A stretch of DNA of 64,000 bases, from assembly GCA_023404095.1 (NCBI GenBank), contig JAEYDD010000028.1:1-64000 (forward strand), written 5' to 3'. Within the stretch, counting starts at the first letter, position 1. Every line of letters starts with the position of its first letter. The stretch is from Pseudomonadota bacterium. Its GTDB lineage: Bacteria; Pseudomonadota; Alphaproteobacteria; Rhizobiales; Rhizobiaceae. Position numbers and translations under genes: made by a program. Under the pieces are notes generated by a model. It saw nothing but the letters and a program-made list of their open reading frames with translations, made no database searches and was not told the origin of the DNA. This document shows positions 33,940 to 41,950 of this stretch, piece by piece.

Positions 33940-34435
33940 AGTCAACATTGAAGGCCAACTTCGCAAAAGTGGTTCCCTGCAAAGCGCGGAAGGGCAAAAC
34001 CGTTCCCACCGAACAGGACCAGGCGACATGCTTCTGCCGGGAAAACCCCGGCCGGGGAAATGCCACAGGCACCTCAACGAGCGCCGGCAGCGGTCCATTG
34101 TGCACAGTTTCGGCGCGTCTGGAAGGCTTCCGCGTCGACGCCTGTGTGTCATCGTTCCGCCGCGCACGCACAAAGAATGCCGCGCCGGCCGCGGCGCCGC
34201 GAAAGCGGCAGACGGCCAGGGACGGAACTGACGCGGCTGGCGGAGCCGTCGGCGCAAGGCAGTCGTGCCTGCCGCCAGCTTGAATCCGCCCTTGCGCGTA
34301 AGGCGGCAGGATTTCTGCCGCAGGCGCGAGATGGAGAGATATTTGCTCCGAGCCGAAAGGAATGGAAATCCGTTTTTCTGTCCGCTTGCGAAGGCGCCTG
34401 CGATAATCCGGCCAACTTTGGACAGGGCCTTTCCC
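33940..34435. other. Long control region between sbp and cysH, no gene seen
   Basis: About 500 bases without a convincing coding frame. Contents noticed: the palindrome CCCCGGCCGGGG at 34046-34057 and mutually exclusive hairpins at 34269-34321. An in-frame ATG at 34331 could extend cysH by 35 residues. No second copy of the sbp-type dyad was found near cysH. Confidence 0.5.
34269..34321 (+). promoter_or_regulatory. Alternative hairpins in the cysH leader
   Basis: CTGCCGCC (34269-34276) can pair with GGCGGCAG (34302-34309). Alternatively GCGGCAG (34303-34309) can pair with CTGCCGC (34315-34321) around the loop GATTT. The two stems share the same middle arm, so only one can form at a time, as in an attenuator or riboswitch platform. 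They lie 115 to 167 bases before cysH. No known riboswitch aptamer was recognised. Confidence 0.4.
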
Positions 34436-35185
34436 ATGACTGCAGTGACGGAACATAGCGCCGCAAAGACGCTCAACGAACAACTCGGCGAACGCGATCT
34501 CGCCGCCCGGCTGGCGCTGGTCGCAAGCCTCGGTGGTCGCGCGGTCTTCACCACCAGCCTCGGCATCGAGGATCAGGTCATCACCGCGGCGATCGGCCTG
34601 AACCGGCTGCCGATCGACGTGGCCACGCTTGAGACCGGCCGGCTCTTCAAGGAGACGGTAGACCTCATGGACGAGACCGAGGAACGCTTCGGCATCGAGA
34701 TCACCCGCTTCCACCCACAGAAGGACGATCTCGATGAATTCATCGCCAAGTACGGCCTGAACGGCTTTTACGAAAGCGTCGAAGCGAGGCATGCCTGTTG
34801 TGGCGCGCGCAAGCTGAAGCCGCTTGCGCGCGCACTCGAAGGGGCATCCTTCTGGATCACCGGTCTGCGCCGCGGCCAGTCCGGCAACCGGGCGGAGACG
34901 CCCTTTGCCGAGTACGACGCCGAACGCAACCTGATCAAAGTGAACCCCCTTGCCGACTGGGACCTCGAGACGATCAACGCCTTCGTGGCCGAGAATGCTG
35001 TGCCGGTGAACCCGCTGCACGCGCGCGGCTACCCCTCGATCGGCTGCGAGCCCTGCACCCGCGCCATCAAGCCGGGCGAGCCCGAGCGTGCCGGCCGCTG
35101 GTGGTGGGAAAACGACGAGAAGCGCGAATGCGGTCTCCACGTTCCCGAAGCCGCGATACCTTCGCTCAATTCCAGTTCTCTTTGA
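34436..35185 (+). CDS. cysH: Adenylylsulfate (APS) reductase
   Basis: A 249-residue enzyme that reduces APS to sulfite with thioredoxin. The four iron-sulfur cysteines of the APS-type reductase are present: C121-C122 (HACCGARKLKPL) and C204/C207 (SIGCEPCTRAI). The catalytic C232 is in ECGLH. These separate it from PAPS reductases of enteric bacteria. The ATG at 34436 gives a normal-length protein, although the ribosome-binding site is weak (ACAGGG). cysD follows after 40 bases and cysN after that, forming one operon opposite to the sulfate importer. Confidence 0.95.
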   Translation: MTAVTEHSAAKTLNEQLGERDLAARLALVASLGGRAVFTTSLGIEDQVITAAIGLNRLPIDVATLETGRLFKETVDLMDETEERFGIEITRFHPQKDDLDEFIAKYGLNGFYESVEARHACCGARKLKPLARALEGASFWITGLRRGQSGNRAETPFAEYDAERNLIKVNPLADWDLETINAFVAENAVPVNPLHARGYPSIGCEPCTRAIKPGEPERAGRWWWENDEKRECGLHVPEAAIPSLNSSSL

Positions 35186-35225
35186 GGCCGATCGGCCGCA
35201 CGAATTCTTCCGGAGATAATAACGA

Positions 35226-36179
35226 ATGTCCGACAACCGCAACGAGGCGGAAGCCAGGAGCGCAGCGGCTTCCAAGCCACCGCTCGACCCGCACCTGAAG
35301 GCGCTCGAAAACGAGGCCATCCACATATTCCGCGAAGTCGCCGCCGAATTCGAACGGCCGGTGATGCTCTATTCGATCGGCAAGGATTCATCCGTCCTGC
35401 TGCACCTCGCCCGCAAGGCCTTCCATCCCGGCCGCGTCCCCTTCCCGCTGCTGCACGTCAACACGGGCTGGAAGTTCGCCGAGATGATCGCCTTCCGCAA
35501 CGAGATCGTGAAGCGCTACGACCTCGACCTGATCGAGCACATCAACCCGCGCGGTGCTGCCGAAAACATCACTCCGTTCACGCATGGCTCGGCCCGCTAT
35601 ACCGACATCATGAAGACGGAAGCGTTGCGCCAGGCGCTCGACGCCGGCAAGTATGACGCGGCCTTCGGTGGCGCGCGGCGCGACGAGGAGGCCAGCCGCG
35701 CCAAGGAGCGCATCTACTCCTTCCGCACCCCCGACCACCGCTGGGACCCGCGCAACCAGCGCCCGGAGCTGTGGAACATCTACAACGGAATGATCAACCG
35801 CGGCGAGAGCGTGCGCGCCTTCCCGCTGTCGAACTGGACCGAGGTCGACATCTGGCGCTACATCCAGGCCGAGAACATCCCGATCGTACCACTCTACTTC
35901 GCCGAGAAGCGCCCCTACATCGAGCGCGACGGCATGATGATCCTGGCCGAGGACCCGCGGCTGGAGCTTCTGCCCGGCGAGACGAAGCAGGAAGGGCTGA
36001 TCCGCTTCCGCACGCTCGGCTGCTTCCCGCTGACGGGCGCGATCCGCTCCACCGCGACCACGCTGGACGACATCATTTCGGAACTCGAGACGGCCACCGT
36101 CTCCGAGCGGCAGGGCCGCGCGATCGACCGCGACCAGTCCGGCTCCATGGAAAAGAAGAAGCGCGAAGGGTATTTCTGA
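35226..36179 (+). CDS. cysD: Sulfate adenylyltransferase subunit 2
   Basis: A 317-residue ATP-sulfurylase catalytic subunit that forms APS from sulfate and ATP. The PP-loop motif is VMLYSIGKDSSVLLHLARKA near residue 50. FGGARRDEEASRAKERIYSFR, NWTEVDIWRYIQAENIPIVPLYF and the C-terminal GRAIDRDQSGSMEKKKREGYF match CysD/NodP. It works as a heterodimer with CysN, which starts one base after its stop. Confidence 0.97.
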   Translation: MSDNRNEAEARSAAASKPPLDPHLKALENEAIHIFREVAAEFERPVMLYSIGKDSSVLLHLARKAFHPGRVPFPLLHVNTGWKFAEMIAFRNEIVKRYDLDLIEHINPRGAAENITPFTHGSARYTDIMKTEALRQALDAGKYDAAFGGARRDEEASRAKERIYSFRTPDHRWDPRNQRPELWNIYNGMINRGESVRAFPLSNWTEVDIWRYIQAENIPIVPLYFAEKRPYIERDGMMILAEDPRLELLPGETKQEGLIRFRTLGCFPLTGAIRSTATTLDDIISELETATVSERQGRAIDRDQSGSMEKKKREGYF

Positions 36180-36180
36180 G

Positions 36181-37659
36181 ATGACCGCATCCGCCACCGC
36201 TACCGTTGCCGCCTTTCCGGCCGTCGAGACCGAACGCGCATCGCGCGATTCGCGCCCGCTCCGGCTGATCACCTGCGGCAGCGTCGACGACGGCAAGTCG
36301 ACCCTGATCGGCCGCCTGCTCTGGGATACCAAGGCCGTCAAGGAAGACCAGGCCGCGACGCTTCAGCGTGATTCCTCCGGCAAGCAGAACGACCTCGGCC
36401 TGCCTGATTTCGCGCTTTTGCTCGACGGGCTCCAGGCCGAGCGCGAACAGGGCATCACCATCGACGTCGCCTACCGCTATTTCTCGACCGACCGGCGCTC
36501 GTTCATCGTCGCCGACACGCCCGGCCACGAGCAATATACCCGCAACATGGCGACCGGCGCCTCGACGGCCGACCTTGCCGTGCTCCTCGTCGACGCCCGC
36601 ACCGGCATCCTCGAGCAGACCCGCCGTCACGCGACCATCGCGACGCTGATGGGCATCCGCCAGTTCGTGCTGGCCGTGAACAAGATCGACCTCACCGGCT
36701 ACGACCGCGCCCGCTTCGAGGAGATCAGCCACGAGTTCAAGGAACTGGCGCTGTCGCTCGGCGTCAAGCAGATCACCGCGATCCCGGTCTCCGCACTGAA
36801 GGGCGAGAACGTCGTCTATGACGGCCGCGCCTCGATGCCCTGGTACGAAGGCCCGACGCTGGTGGAAACGCTGGAGAAGGCGACCGTCCGCTCCAACCAG
36901 ACGGTCGGCTTCCGGCTGCCGGTGCAGCGCGTCTCACGCCCGGGCGAGAGCTTCCGCGGCTATCAGGGCACGGTCGCCGGCGGTGCGGTCAAGCCCGGCG
37001 ACAGCGTGGTCGTACTTCCCTCCGGCATGGTCGCCAACGTCAAGCAGATCGTCACCTTCGATCTCGTGCGCAACGCCGCTGTCGCCGGCGACGCCATTAC
37101 GCTTGTTCTCGACCGGCAGGTGGACGTCTCGCGCGGCGACATGATCGTGTCGATCGACAGCCAGCCGATGACCGGCCGCCGTTTCGACGCCCAGATCGTG
37201 GCGCTGCAGCCGGATGGCATCGAGCCCGGCAAGCGCTACTGGCTGAAGAGCGGCAGTCGCCGCCAGCGCGTCACCGTCGCTCCGGCCAGCCAGCTCGATC
37301 TGAAGAGCGGCAAGTGGAACACGGCCGAAGCCCTGCCGATGAACGCGATCGGCAAGGTGGCGCTGACCTTCGACGAACAGGCGATCTTCGACACCTACGA
37401 GCAGAACCGCACCACCGGCGCCTTCATCCTGATCGACCCGGACACGCACAACACGATTGCGGGCGGCATGATCACCGGCCGGCATTCCGAGCTCGGCGGC
37501 ATCCACAAGGGCGACGAGCGGGTGATCCTGTCGCTGCCCGCCGATCTCGCCGACAAGCTGATGGCGACCGAGATCTTTTCGAGCCGCCGCCACGACGCAG
37601 AGGTGCGCCATACCAATGCCGGCCGCGCGGCAGAACTTCTGGCCGGCCTCGACGAGTAA
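36181..37659 (+). CDS. cysN: Sulfate adenylyltransferase subunit 1 (GTPase)
   Basis: A 492-residue EF-Tu-like GTPase that drives APS synthesis by CysD. G1 is GSVDDGKS (33-40), G3 is DTPGHEQYTRNMATGAS, and G4 is VNKIDL. The C-terminal beta-barrel domains end at GLDE. There is no fused APS kinase (CysC) domain, unlike NodQ/CysNC proteins, and none lies next to it. That agrees with a route through APS reductase rather than PAPS. Confidence 0.97.
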   Translation: MTASATATVAAFPAVETERASRDSRPLRLITCGSVDDGKSTLIGRLLWDTKAVKEDQAATLQRDSSGKQNDLGLPDFALLLDGLQAEREQGITIDVAYRYFSTDRRSFIVADTPGHEQYTRNMATGASTADLAVLLVDARTGILEQTRRHATIATLMGIRQFVLAVNKIDLTGYDRARFEEISHEFKELALSLGVKQITAIPVSALKGENVVYDGRASMPWYEGPTLVETLEKATVRSNQTVGFRLPVQRVSRPGESFRGYQGTVAGGAVKPGDSVVVLPSGMVANVKQIVTFDLVRNAAVAGDAITLVLDRQVDVSRGDMIVSIDSQPMTGRRFDAQIVALQPDGIEPGKRYWLKSGSRRQRVTVAPASQLDLKSGKWNTAEALPMNAIGKVALTFDEQAIFDTYEQNRTTGAFILIDPDTHNTIAGGMITGRHSELGGIHKGDERVILSLPADLADKLMATEIFSSRRHDAEVRHTNAGRAAELLAGLDE

Positions 37660-37684
37660 CGCGAACCGGACCTTTCGACAGACC

Positions 37685-37711
37685 AAAGGGGCCCTCGCGG
37701 CCCCTTTGCAT
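37685..37711 (+). terminator. Rho-independent-like terminator after cysN
   Basis: AAAGGGGCC (37685-37693), loop CTCGC, GGCCCCTTT (37699-37707), then GCATTTTCC. A strong 9-bp stem lies 26 bases after the cysN stop, with a short T-run after a three-base gap. It closes the cysHDN operon. Confidence 0.8.
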
Positions 37712-37926
37712 TTTCCCCTCCTGCTGCGGCTGCCCTCCCTCGTGTCATCGGATTGAAGAAACAGGCGGGCATTTCGTGCACAGGCCCGGCCTCAGGCGCT
37801 TCGCGATCTTTCCGATTTGCGCCTGACGCATTAGGTCTTCGAATCCACGCATGTCATTGCCGCAGGACCGCCACGCGGCCTTGCGCGACATGCTCAGGCA
37901 TTCAGGAAGAGGGAATGGGTGGCATC

Positions 37927-38145
37927 ATGAGCGAGGAAAAGCCGGAGATCGCCGCCCTTCTGAAGGCGATGGCCGAGAGCCCCCGGCGCGACAACAGCAC
38001 CTATCACAGGGCGATGGCCGAAGCGCGGCAGGCCTTCGAGGACGCCGAGGCGGCCCTGGGCGGGCCGCTGCAGGTGAAGACCAGGACGAAGTTGACCCGC
38101 AAAGGCCGCTACGTGGTGAAGTGGACTTTCAGCCGGGCGGATTGA
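37927..38145 (+). CDS. Small conserved-looking hypothetical protein (72 aa)
   Basis: A 72-residue, charged, probably helical protein: MSEEKPEIAALLKAMAESPRRDNSTYHRAMAEARQAFEDAEAALGG followed by a basic end (KTRTKLTRKGRYVVKW). The start could also be the ATG at 37915, four codons earlier. GGAAGAGGGA lies just upstream. No family was recognised. It stands between the cysN terminator and a convergent ddl gene. Confidence 0.6.
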   Translation: MSEEKPEIAALLKAMAESPRRDNSTYHRAMAEARQAFEDAEAALGGPLQVKTRTKLTRKGRYVVKWTFSRAD

Positions 38146-38219
38146 GCGTTCACGTATCGTTGCGGCTTGCAACGGCGGGGCGGAACAGCCGGCGCAGCCG
38201 CCGCCCCGCGGGTACCGGT

Positions 38220-39299
38220 TCAGGCTGCCGACGTGGCCGCGCGAGCCAGCCCGTGCGCCACCAGCCTGTCGATCAGTTCGGCATAGCCGACCCCGCTTGC
38301 TTCCATCGCCTTGGGGTACATGCTGATGTTGGTGAAGCCGGGGATGGTGTTGACCTCGTTGACGAGGAAGCCGCCGTCCGGCCTGACGAAGAAATCCACG
38401 CGCGCCATGCCATCGCAACCGACCGCGCGAAAGGCTTTGGCCGCCGTGTCGCGCAGCGCTTTCTCGATGTCCCCGGGCAACTCGGCCGGAACCTTGAGCG
38501 CGGCACCGTCAGCATCGATGTATTTCGCGTCATAGGTATAGAAGCCGTGGCTTTGGGCGGGCACGATCTCCCCTGGGCGGGAGACGAACAGACCGCCCTG
38601 CTCGTCCTCCAGAACGCTGCATTCGATCTCGCGGCCGCGGATGAACTCCTCCACCAGCAGCTTTGGGTCATGCCGGAAGCCCTCGGCGAGGGCTGCCTCA
38701 TAATCTGCCTGGCTTTCGACCTTGCTGACCCCGACGGACGACCCCTGCCGGGCGGGCTTGACGAAGACCGGAAGGCCAAGCGCGCGCTGGAGCTCCGCGA
38801 AGGTCGGGGTCTGGCCTTGAAAGATCGTGACGGAACGGGCGGCAGGTACGCCCGCCTCGTTCATCAGCCGTTTGGCGATGTCCTTGTCGAGCGCCGCCGC
38901 AGAACCGAGGATGCCGCAGCCGACCAGCGGAACGCGCGCCACCTCCGCCAGCCCCTGCACCGAGCCGTCCTCGCCGTAAAGACCGTGCAGCACGGGAAAA
39001 AGGATATCCGCCTTCGGCAGTTCCGTGGCGGGTCCGGTGGCGGCTATCGCCAGCATCCGCCCTCGCCCGCCGGGCAGCAGGCAGACCTCGGTGCCGGCGG
39101 CCGGCTTTTCCAGTTCACCGTCAGCAAAGCTGCTGAGCAACCATTGCCCATCGCGGGTGACGAACACCGGCACCGCGTCATAGCGTGCCGGATCCAGCGC
39201 ACGCATGACATTGGTGGCGGAGAGCACCGACACGTCATGTTCCGACGAGCGCCCGCCGAAGAGCACCACGATGCGCAGTCTGGTTGTCGTTCCGGCCAT
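38220..39299 (-). CDS. ddl: D-alanine--D-alanine ligase family protein
   Basis: A 359-residue ATP-grasp ligase that joins two D-alanines for cell-wall synthesis. The N-terminal RIVVLFGGRSSEHDVSVLSATNVMRAL, FPVLHGLYGEDGSVQGLAEVARVPLVGCGILGSAAALDK, PVFVKPARQGSSVGVSKV and the final DFFVRPDGGFLVNEVNTIPGFTNISMYPKAM are diagnostic. GGGGGACTAGA precedes the ATG. It is not in a mur/fts cluster here, so it may be the second, DdlA-like copy common in rhizobia; that is an inference. Confidence 0.93.
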   Translation of the reverse strand: MAGTTTRLRIVVLFGGRSSEHDVSVLSATNVMRALDPARYDAVPVFVTRDGQWLLSSFADGELEKPAAGTEVCLLPGGRGRMLAIAATGPATELPKADILFPVLHGLYGEDGSVQGLAEVARVPLVGCGILGSAAALDKDIAKRLMNEAGVPAARSVTIFQGQTPTFAELQRALGLPVFVKPARQGSSVGVSKVESQADYEAALAEGFRHDPKLLVEEFIRGREIECSVLEDEQGGLFVSRPGEIVPAQSHGFYTYDAKYIDADGAALKVPAELPGDIEKALRDTAAKAFRAVGCDGMARVDFFVRPDGGFLVNEVNTIPGFTNISMYPKAMEASGVGYAELIDRLVAHGLARAATSAA

Positions 39300-39528
39300 T
39301 CTAGTCCCCCATGGGTTATGATCGGTCGCCGCCGTCAGGATGCCGGCGCGACCGGATCCGGCATCGGATCGATTTGGGGCGAAATTATGCAGCATCCTGA
39401 AAGTGTTACGTGTATTGCCCGAAATATCACATCGGCACTGCAGTCTTTGCCCGGTCACGGGAATCGTTTTCACGTTCTTTGTCTTCGAAAAAGAGCTGCA
39501 AGGATCGGCAACGCATTTTCGATTGTGC

Positions 39529-39534
39529 TAATAT
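39529..39534 (+). promoter_or_regulatory. Extended -10 promoter upstream of the DUF1194 gene
   Basis: TGCTAATAT forms an extended -10 (TGN-TAATAT) at 39526-39534. It would give a leader of about 40 bases for the gene starting at 39582. The -35 region is weak. The remainder of 39300-39581 shows no gene. Confidence 0.45.
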
Positions 39535-39581
39535 TCCCTTGCGATCGCTGACACAGACGATCGATCTTAGGGGGACTTGCT

Positions 39582-40310
39582 TTGAGGGCACCCTTCGCGC
39601 ACCTGCCCGCGCTGGGCTGCGCGCTGCTCCTGTCGGCAGCCGCGCCAATTTCGCGCGCCGGGTCTTGCGTCGATCTCGCTCTGGTGCTCGCCGTTGACGG
39701 ATCGGGGAGCATCTCGGATGGAGAGTTCGCCTTCCAGCAAGGCGCGATCTCGGCGGCGCTCCGCGCGCCGGACGTCCGGCGGGCAATGCAGGACGCCGGC
39801 ATTGTGGCGATTGGCGCAGTGTTCTGGGGTGACGGCGAATTTCCGGTTCAGGTATTGGGCTGGGATGTTGTGGTGCGCGGGCATGGCGCCGAAGCGCTGG
39901 CAAGCCGGATCGAGAACGCGCCGCGGCTGGTGTTCGGCAATACCGATATCGGGAACGGAATATGGTCAGCGCTCGACATGATGGACGCGCCCAACATGTG
40001 CGCGGTCCGAAGGGTGGTCAACGTCTCGGGCGACGGCATCGAGACGATCACACGGAAAAGACGACGGGTCGCCTCCCTTCCAGCTGCGCGCGACCGGGCC
40101 ATGACAATGGGTGTCACTGTAAACGCGCTGACCGTCTCGAGCGACGTGCCGGACCTTGCGTCCTACTATGCGGGGTCCGTCATTGCCGGCAGGGGTGCCT
40201 TCGTCATGGATGTCCGCAGCAACGACGATTTTGCGGCTGCGATCAAACGCAAGCTCATCCGGGAAGTATCGCCACAATCCGTGGCCTCGCTTCACGATGG
40301 AGCACGGTAG
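39582..40310 (+). CDS. DUF1194 von Willebrand A-like exported protein
   Basis: A 242-residue exported protein. The signal region (LPALGCALLLSAAAPISRA) is followed by CVDLALVLAVDGSGSISDGEFAFQ, in which DGSGS is the metal-ion-dependent adhesion site of a VWA-type domain. TDIGNGIWSALDMMDAP and RRVVNVSGDGIET supply the other loops. DUF1194 proteins have no proven function. The start is a TTG at 39582, with AGGGGGAC about nine bases upstream. Confidence 0.85.
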   Translation: MRAPFAHLPALGCALLLSAAAPISRAGSCVDLALVLAVDGSGSISDGEFAFQQGAISAALRAPDVRRAMQDAGIVAIGAVFWGDGEFPVQVLGWDVVVRGHGAEALASRIENAPRLVFGNTDIGNGIWSALDMMDAPNMCAVRRVVNVSGDGIETITRKRRRVASLPAARDRAMTMGVTVNALTVSSDVPDLASYYAGSVIAGRGAFVMDVRSNDDFAAAIKRKLIREVSPQSVASLHDGAR

Positions 40311-40397
40311 CGGCAGCGGCATGTCTGCCGTCCTCCCAAAATAGAGCGCATGCCGCCCGAAGATGAACTCGAGGGCATGCGCGTGGGACTGCACCGG

Positions 40398-40478
40398 TCA
40401 GAAATAGAAGTACCAGAGCAGGAGAACGATAAAGAGCGGAACGCCCATCAGCCACAGGATCAGTGCACGGACCATCAT
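40398..40478 (-). CDS. 26-residue hydrophobic membrane miniprotein
   Basis: Two ATGs (40478 and 40475) are preceded by GGAGGAA. The frame encodes 26 residues, starting MMVRALILWLMGVPLFIVLL and ending LWYFYF: a single membrane helix with aromatic end. The strong ribosome-binding site and clean stop argue that it is translated. I believe similar tiny proteins occur in other rhizobia, but no family name is known to me. It lies between the DUF1194 gene and the type I secretion operon, opposite in direction to the former. Confidence 0.65.
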   Translation of the reverse strand: MMVRALILWLMGVPLFIVLLLWYFYF

Positions 40479-40559
40479 TTCCTCCATCTGCAAAATTCCG
40501 TTGCTTGGAGAATGTCCGGCCAGCGCCTTTGTTCCGTCCTGCCCATCCGCCCCAACGAG

Positions 40560-40589
40560 AAAGCCCCGCGCCTTGGGCGCGGGGCTTTT
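40560..40589 (-). terminator. Terminator after prsE
   Basis: GCCCCGCGCC (40563-40572), loop TTG, GGCGCGGGGC (40576-40585), flanked by AAA and TTTT, so it can work in both directions. On the minus strand it lies 27 bases after the prsE stop. Confidence 0.85.
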
Positions 40590-40615
40590 CGATCTGCGGC
40601 CGCGGCGGGGGCGGA

Positions 40616-41911
40616 CTACCGTTCCCGGAAGGCCTTGGCGAAATAGTCGCCGAGCGGCTTGATCAGATACTCCAGCGGCGAGCGCTCGGAGGTCTGAATG
40701 AACGTCTCTACCGGCATGCCGGGGATGACGTGGTTGTCACCAAGCTTCAGCATCTCGCCGGAATCGGGCTTGATTTCGGCCTGATAATAGGTCGCGCCGG
40801 TGCGCTGGTCCTGCAGGACGTCCGCGGCAACCTTGGTGACATGGCCAAAGATTTCCGGCGTCGAGCGGTGGTCAAAGGCACCGAAGCGGATATGGGCCAC
40901 CTGGCCCACATGGACCTGGTCGATCTGCGTCGGCGAAATCTGCGTCTTGATGATGAGGTCGTTTTCCTGCGGAATGATGTAGAGCAGCGGATCGGCCGGC
41001 TTGATGACCGACTTCAGCGCATGCACCTGCATGCCGAGGATGACGCCCGGAACCGGTGCGGTGATGTCCATGCGGCTCAGCGTTTCGAGCTTGGCAGTGC
41101 GGTTTTCCTTGAGCTCGGCGATCTTCGCCTCGATCTCGCGCAACGAGGTCGTGGCCTCCTCGCGCATGTCGGAATCGATATTGAGAATGGCGAGCTCGAT
41201 TTCGGCGACCTTGCCGGCGTTTTCCGCGATGCTGGATTTCGCCTGGCTGATCGTACCGGCGATATCGGCTTCCTCGCGTTGCAGCTGAAGCACGCGACTG
41301 GCATTGGTGAGGGACTTCTGCAGAAGCTTGTTCTGGGCTTCGAGTTCCTGCTCGATCAGTTTCAGCTGCGTTTCCAGCGCGGCGATGCGGCTGTCCAGGC
41401 CCTCGTTCTGCTTGGCGATCTGCTTCTTCTTCTCGCCGAGCTGGCCGATCTTCTTCTCGCGGGTTTCCCGGCGCGCTTCCATCAGGCGCGTCTGTCCGTC
41501 GACGATCTCCTGGACCTCGGGGTCGGTCTTCGCCCGTTCGATTAGTTCGGGATCGAAGCGGATTTCCGTCTTGTCGTCCTGTTCTGCCATCAGGCGCGCT
41601 GCCGTGCCCATCAGGCTGAACAGCTGGCTTTCGATGACGGCGAGTTCCGACCGGTCAAACGTGTCGTCGAGGCGCATCAGCACGTCGCCGGCCTTGACCG
41701 TGTCGCCTTCCCGCACATTGATCTTGCCGACGACGCCGCCGGTCAGGTGCTGCACGACCTGGCGGTTGCTCGCCACTTCGATGATGCCGCTGGCGACGAC
41801 GGCGCCGTTGATCCGGGTCAGGGCCGCCCATGCCCCCATGCCGCCCAGCAGCAGGAAGACCGTGCAATAGCCTATGAGAGCATAGCTCCTACCGCTCCAT
41901 TTCTTGTTCAT
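40616..41911 (-). CDS. prsE: Type I secretion membrane-fusion protein (HlyD family)
   Basis: A 431-residue adaptor. One membrane helix near the N-terminus (YALIGYCTVFLLLGGMGAWAAL) is followed by a lipoyl-like segment, VQHLTGGVVGKINVREGDTVKAGDVLMRLDD. Then comes a long coiled coil (about 90-280) and a beta-barrel part, MDITAPVPGVILGMQVHALKSVIKPADPLLYIIP. It bridges the inner-membrane ATPase and the outer-membrane channel. It follows prsD by 39 bases. The outer-membrane TolC partner is not in the window. Confidence 0.93.
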   Translation of the reverse strand: MNKKWSGRSYALIGYCTVFLLLGGMGAWAALTRINGAVVASGIIEVASNRQVVQHLTGGVVGKINVREGDTVKAGDVLMRLDDTFDRSELAVIESQLFSLMGTAARLMAEQDDKTEIRFDPELIERAKTDPEVQEIVDGQTRLMEARRETREKKIGQLGEKKKQIAKQNEGLDSRIAALETQLKLIEQELEAQNKLLQKSLTNASRVLQLQREEADIAGTISQAKSSIAENAGKVAEIELAILNIDSDMREEATTSLREIEAKIAELKENRTAKLETLSRMDITAPVPGVILGMQVHALKSVIKPADPLLYIIPQENDLIIKTQISPTQIDQVHVGQVAHIRFGAFDHRSTPEIFGHVTKVAADVLQDQRTGATYYQAEIKPDSGEMLKLGDNHVIPGMPVETFIQTSERSPLEYLIKPLGDYFAKAFRER

Positions 41912-41950
41912 GGTGTCGAATTCCTGTTCTGTGTCGCGCGCTGAAGCGTC

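Noticed and set aside
33948..34283. A 111-codon plus-strand frame in the sbp-cysH spacer
   Set aside because: Biased composition (Arg, Ala, Thr), no ribosome-binding site, and it overlaps the structured leader region.
33938..35326. A 462-codon minus-strand frame across the cysH gene and its leader
   Set aside because: It lies mostly opposite cysH, whose iron-sulfur cysteines are intact, and has no homology-like pattern.
36181..37659. A fused CysNC (NodQ-like) protein
   Set aside because: The frame stops after the GTPase and beta-barrel domains at 492 residues; no APS kinase domain follows before the terminator.
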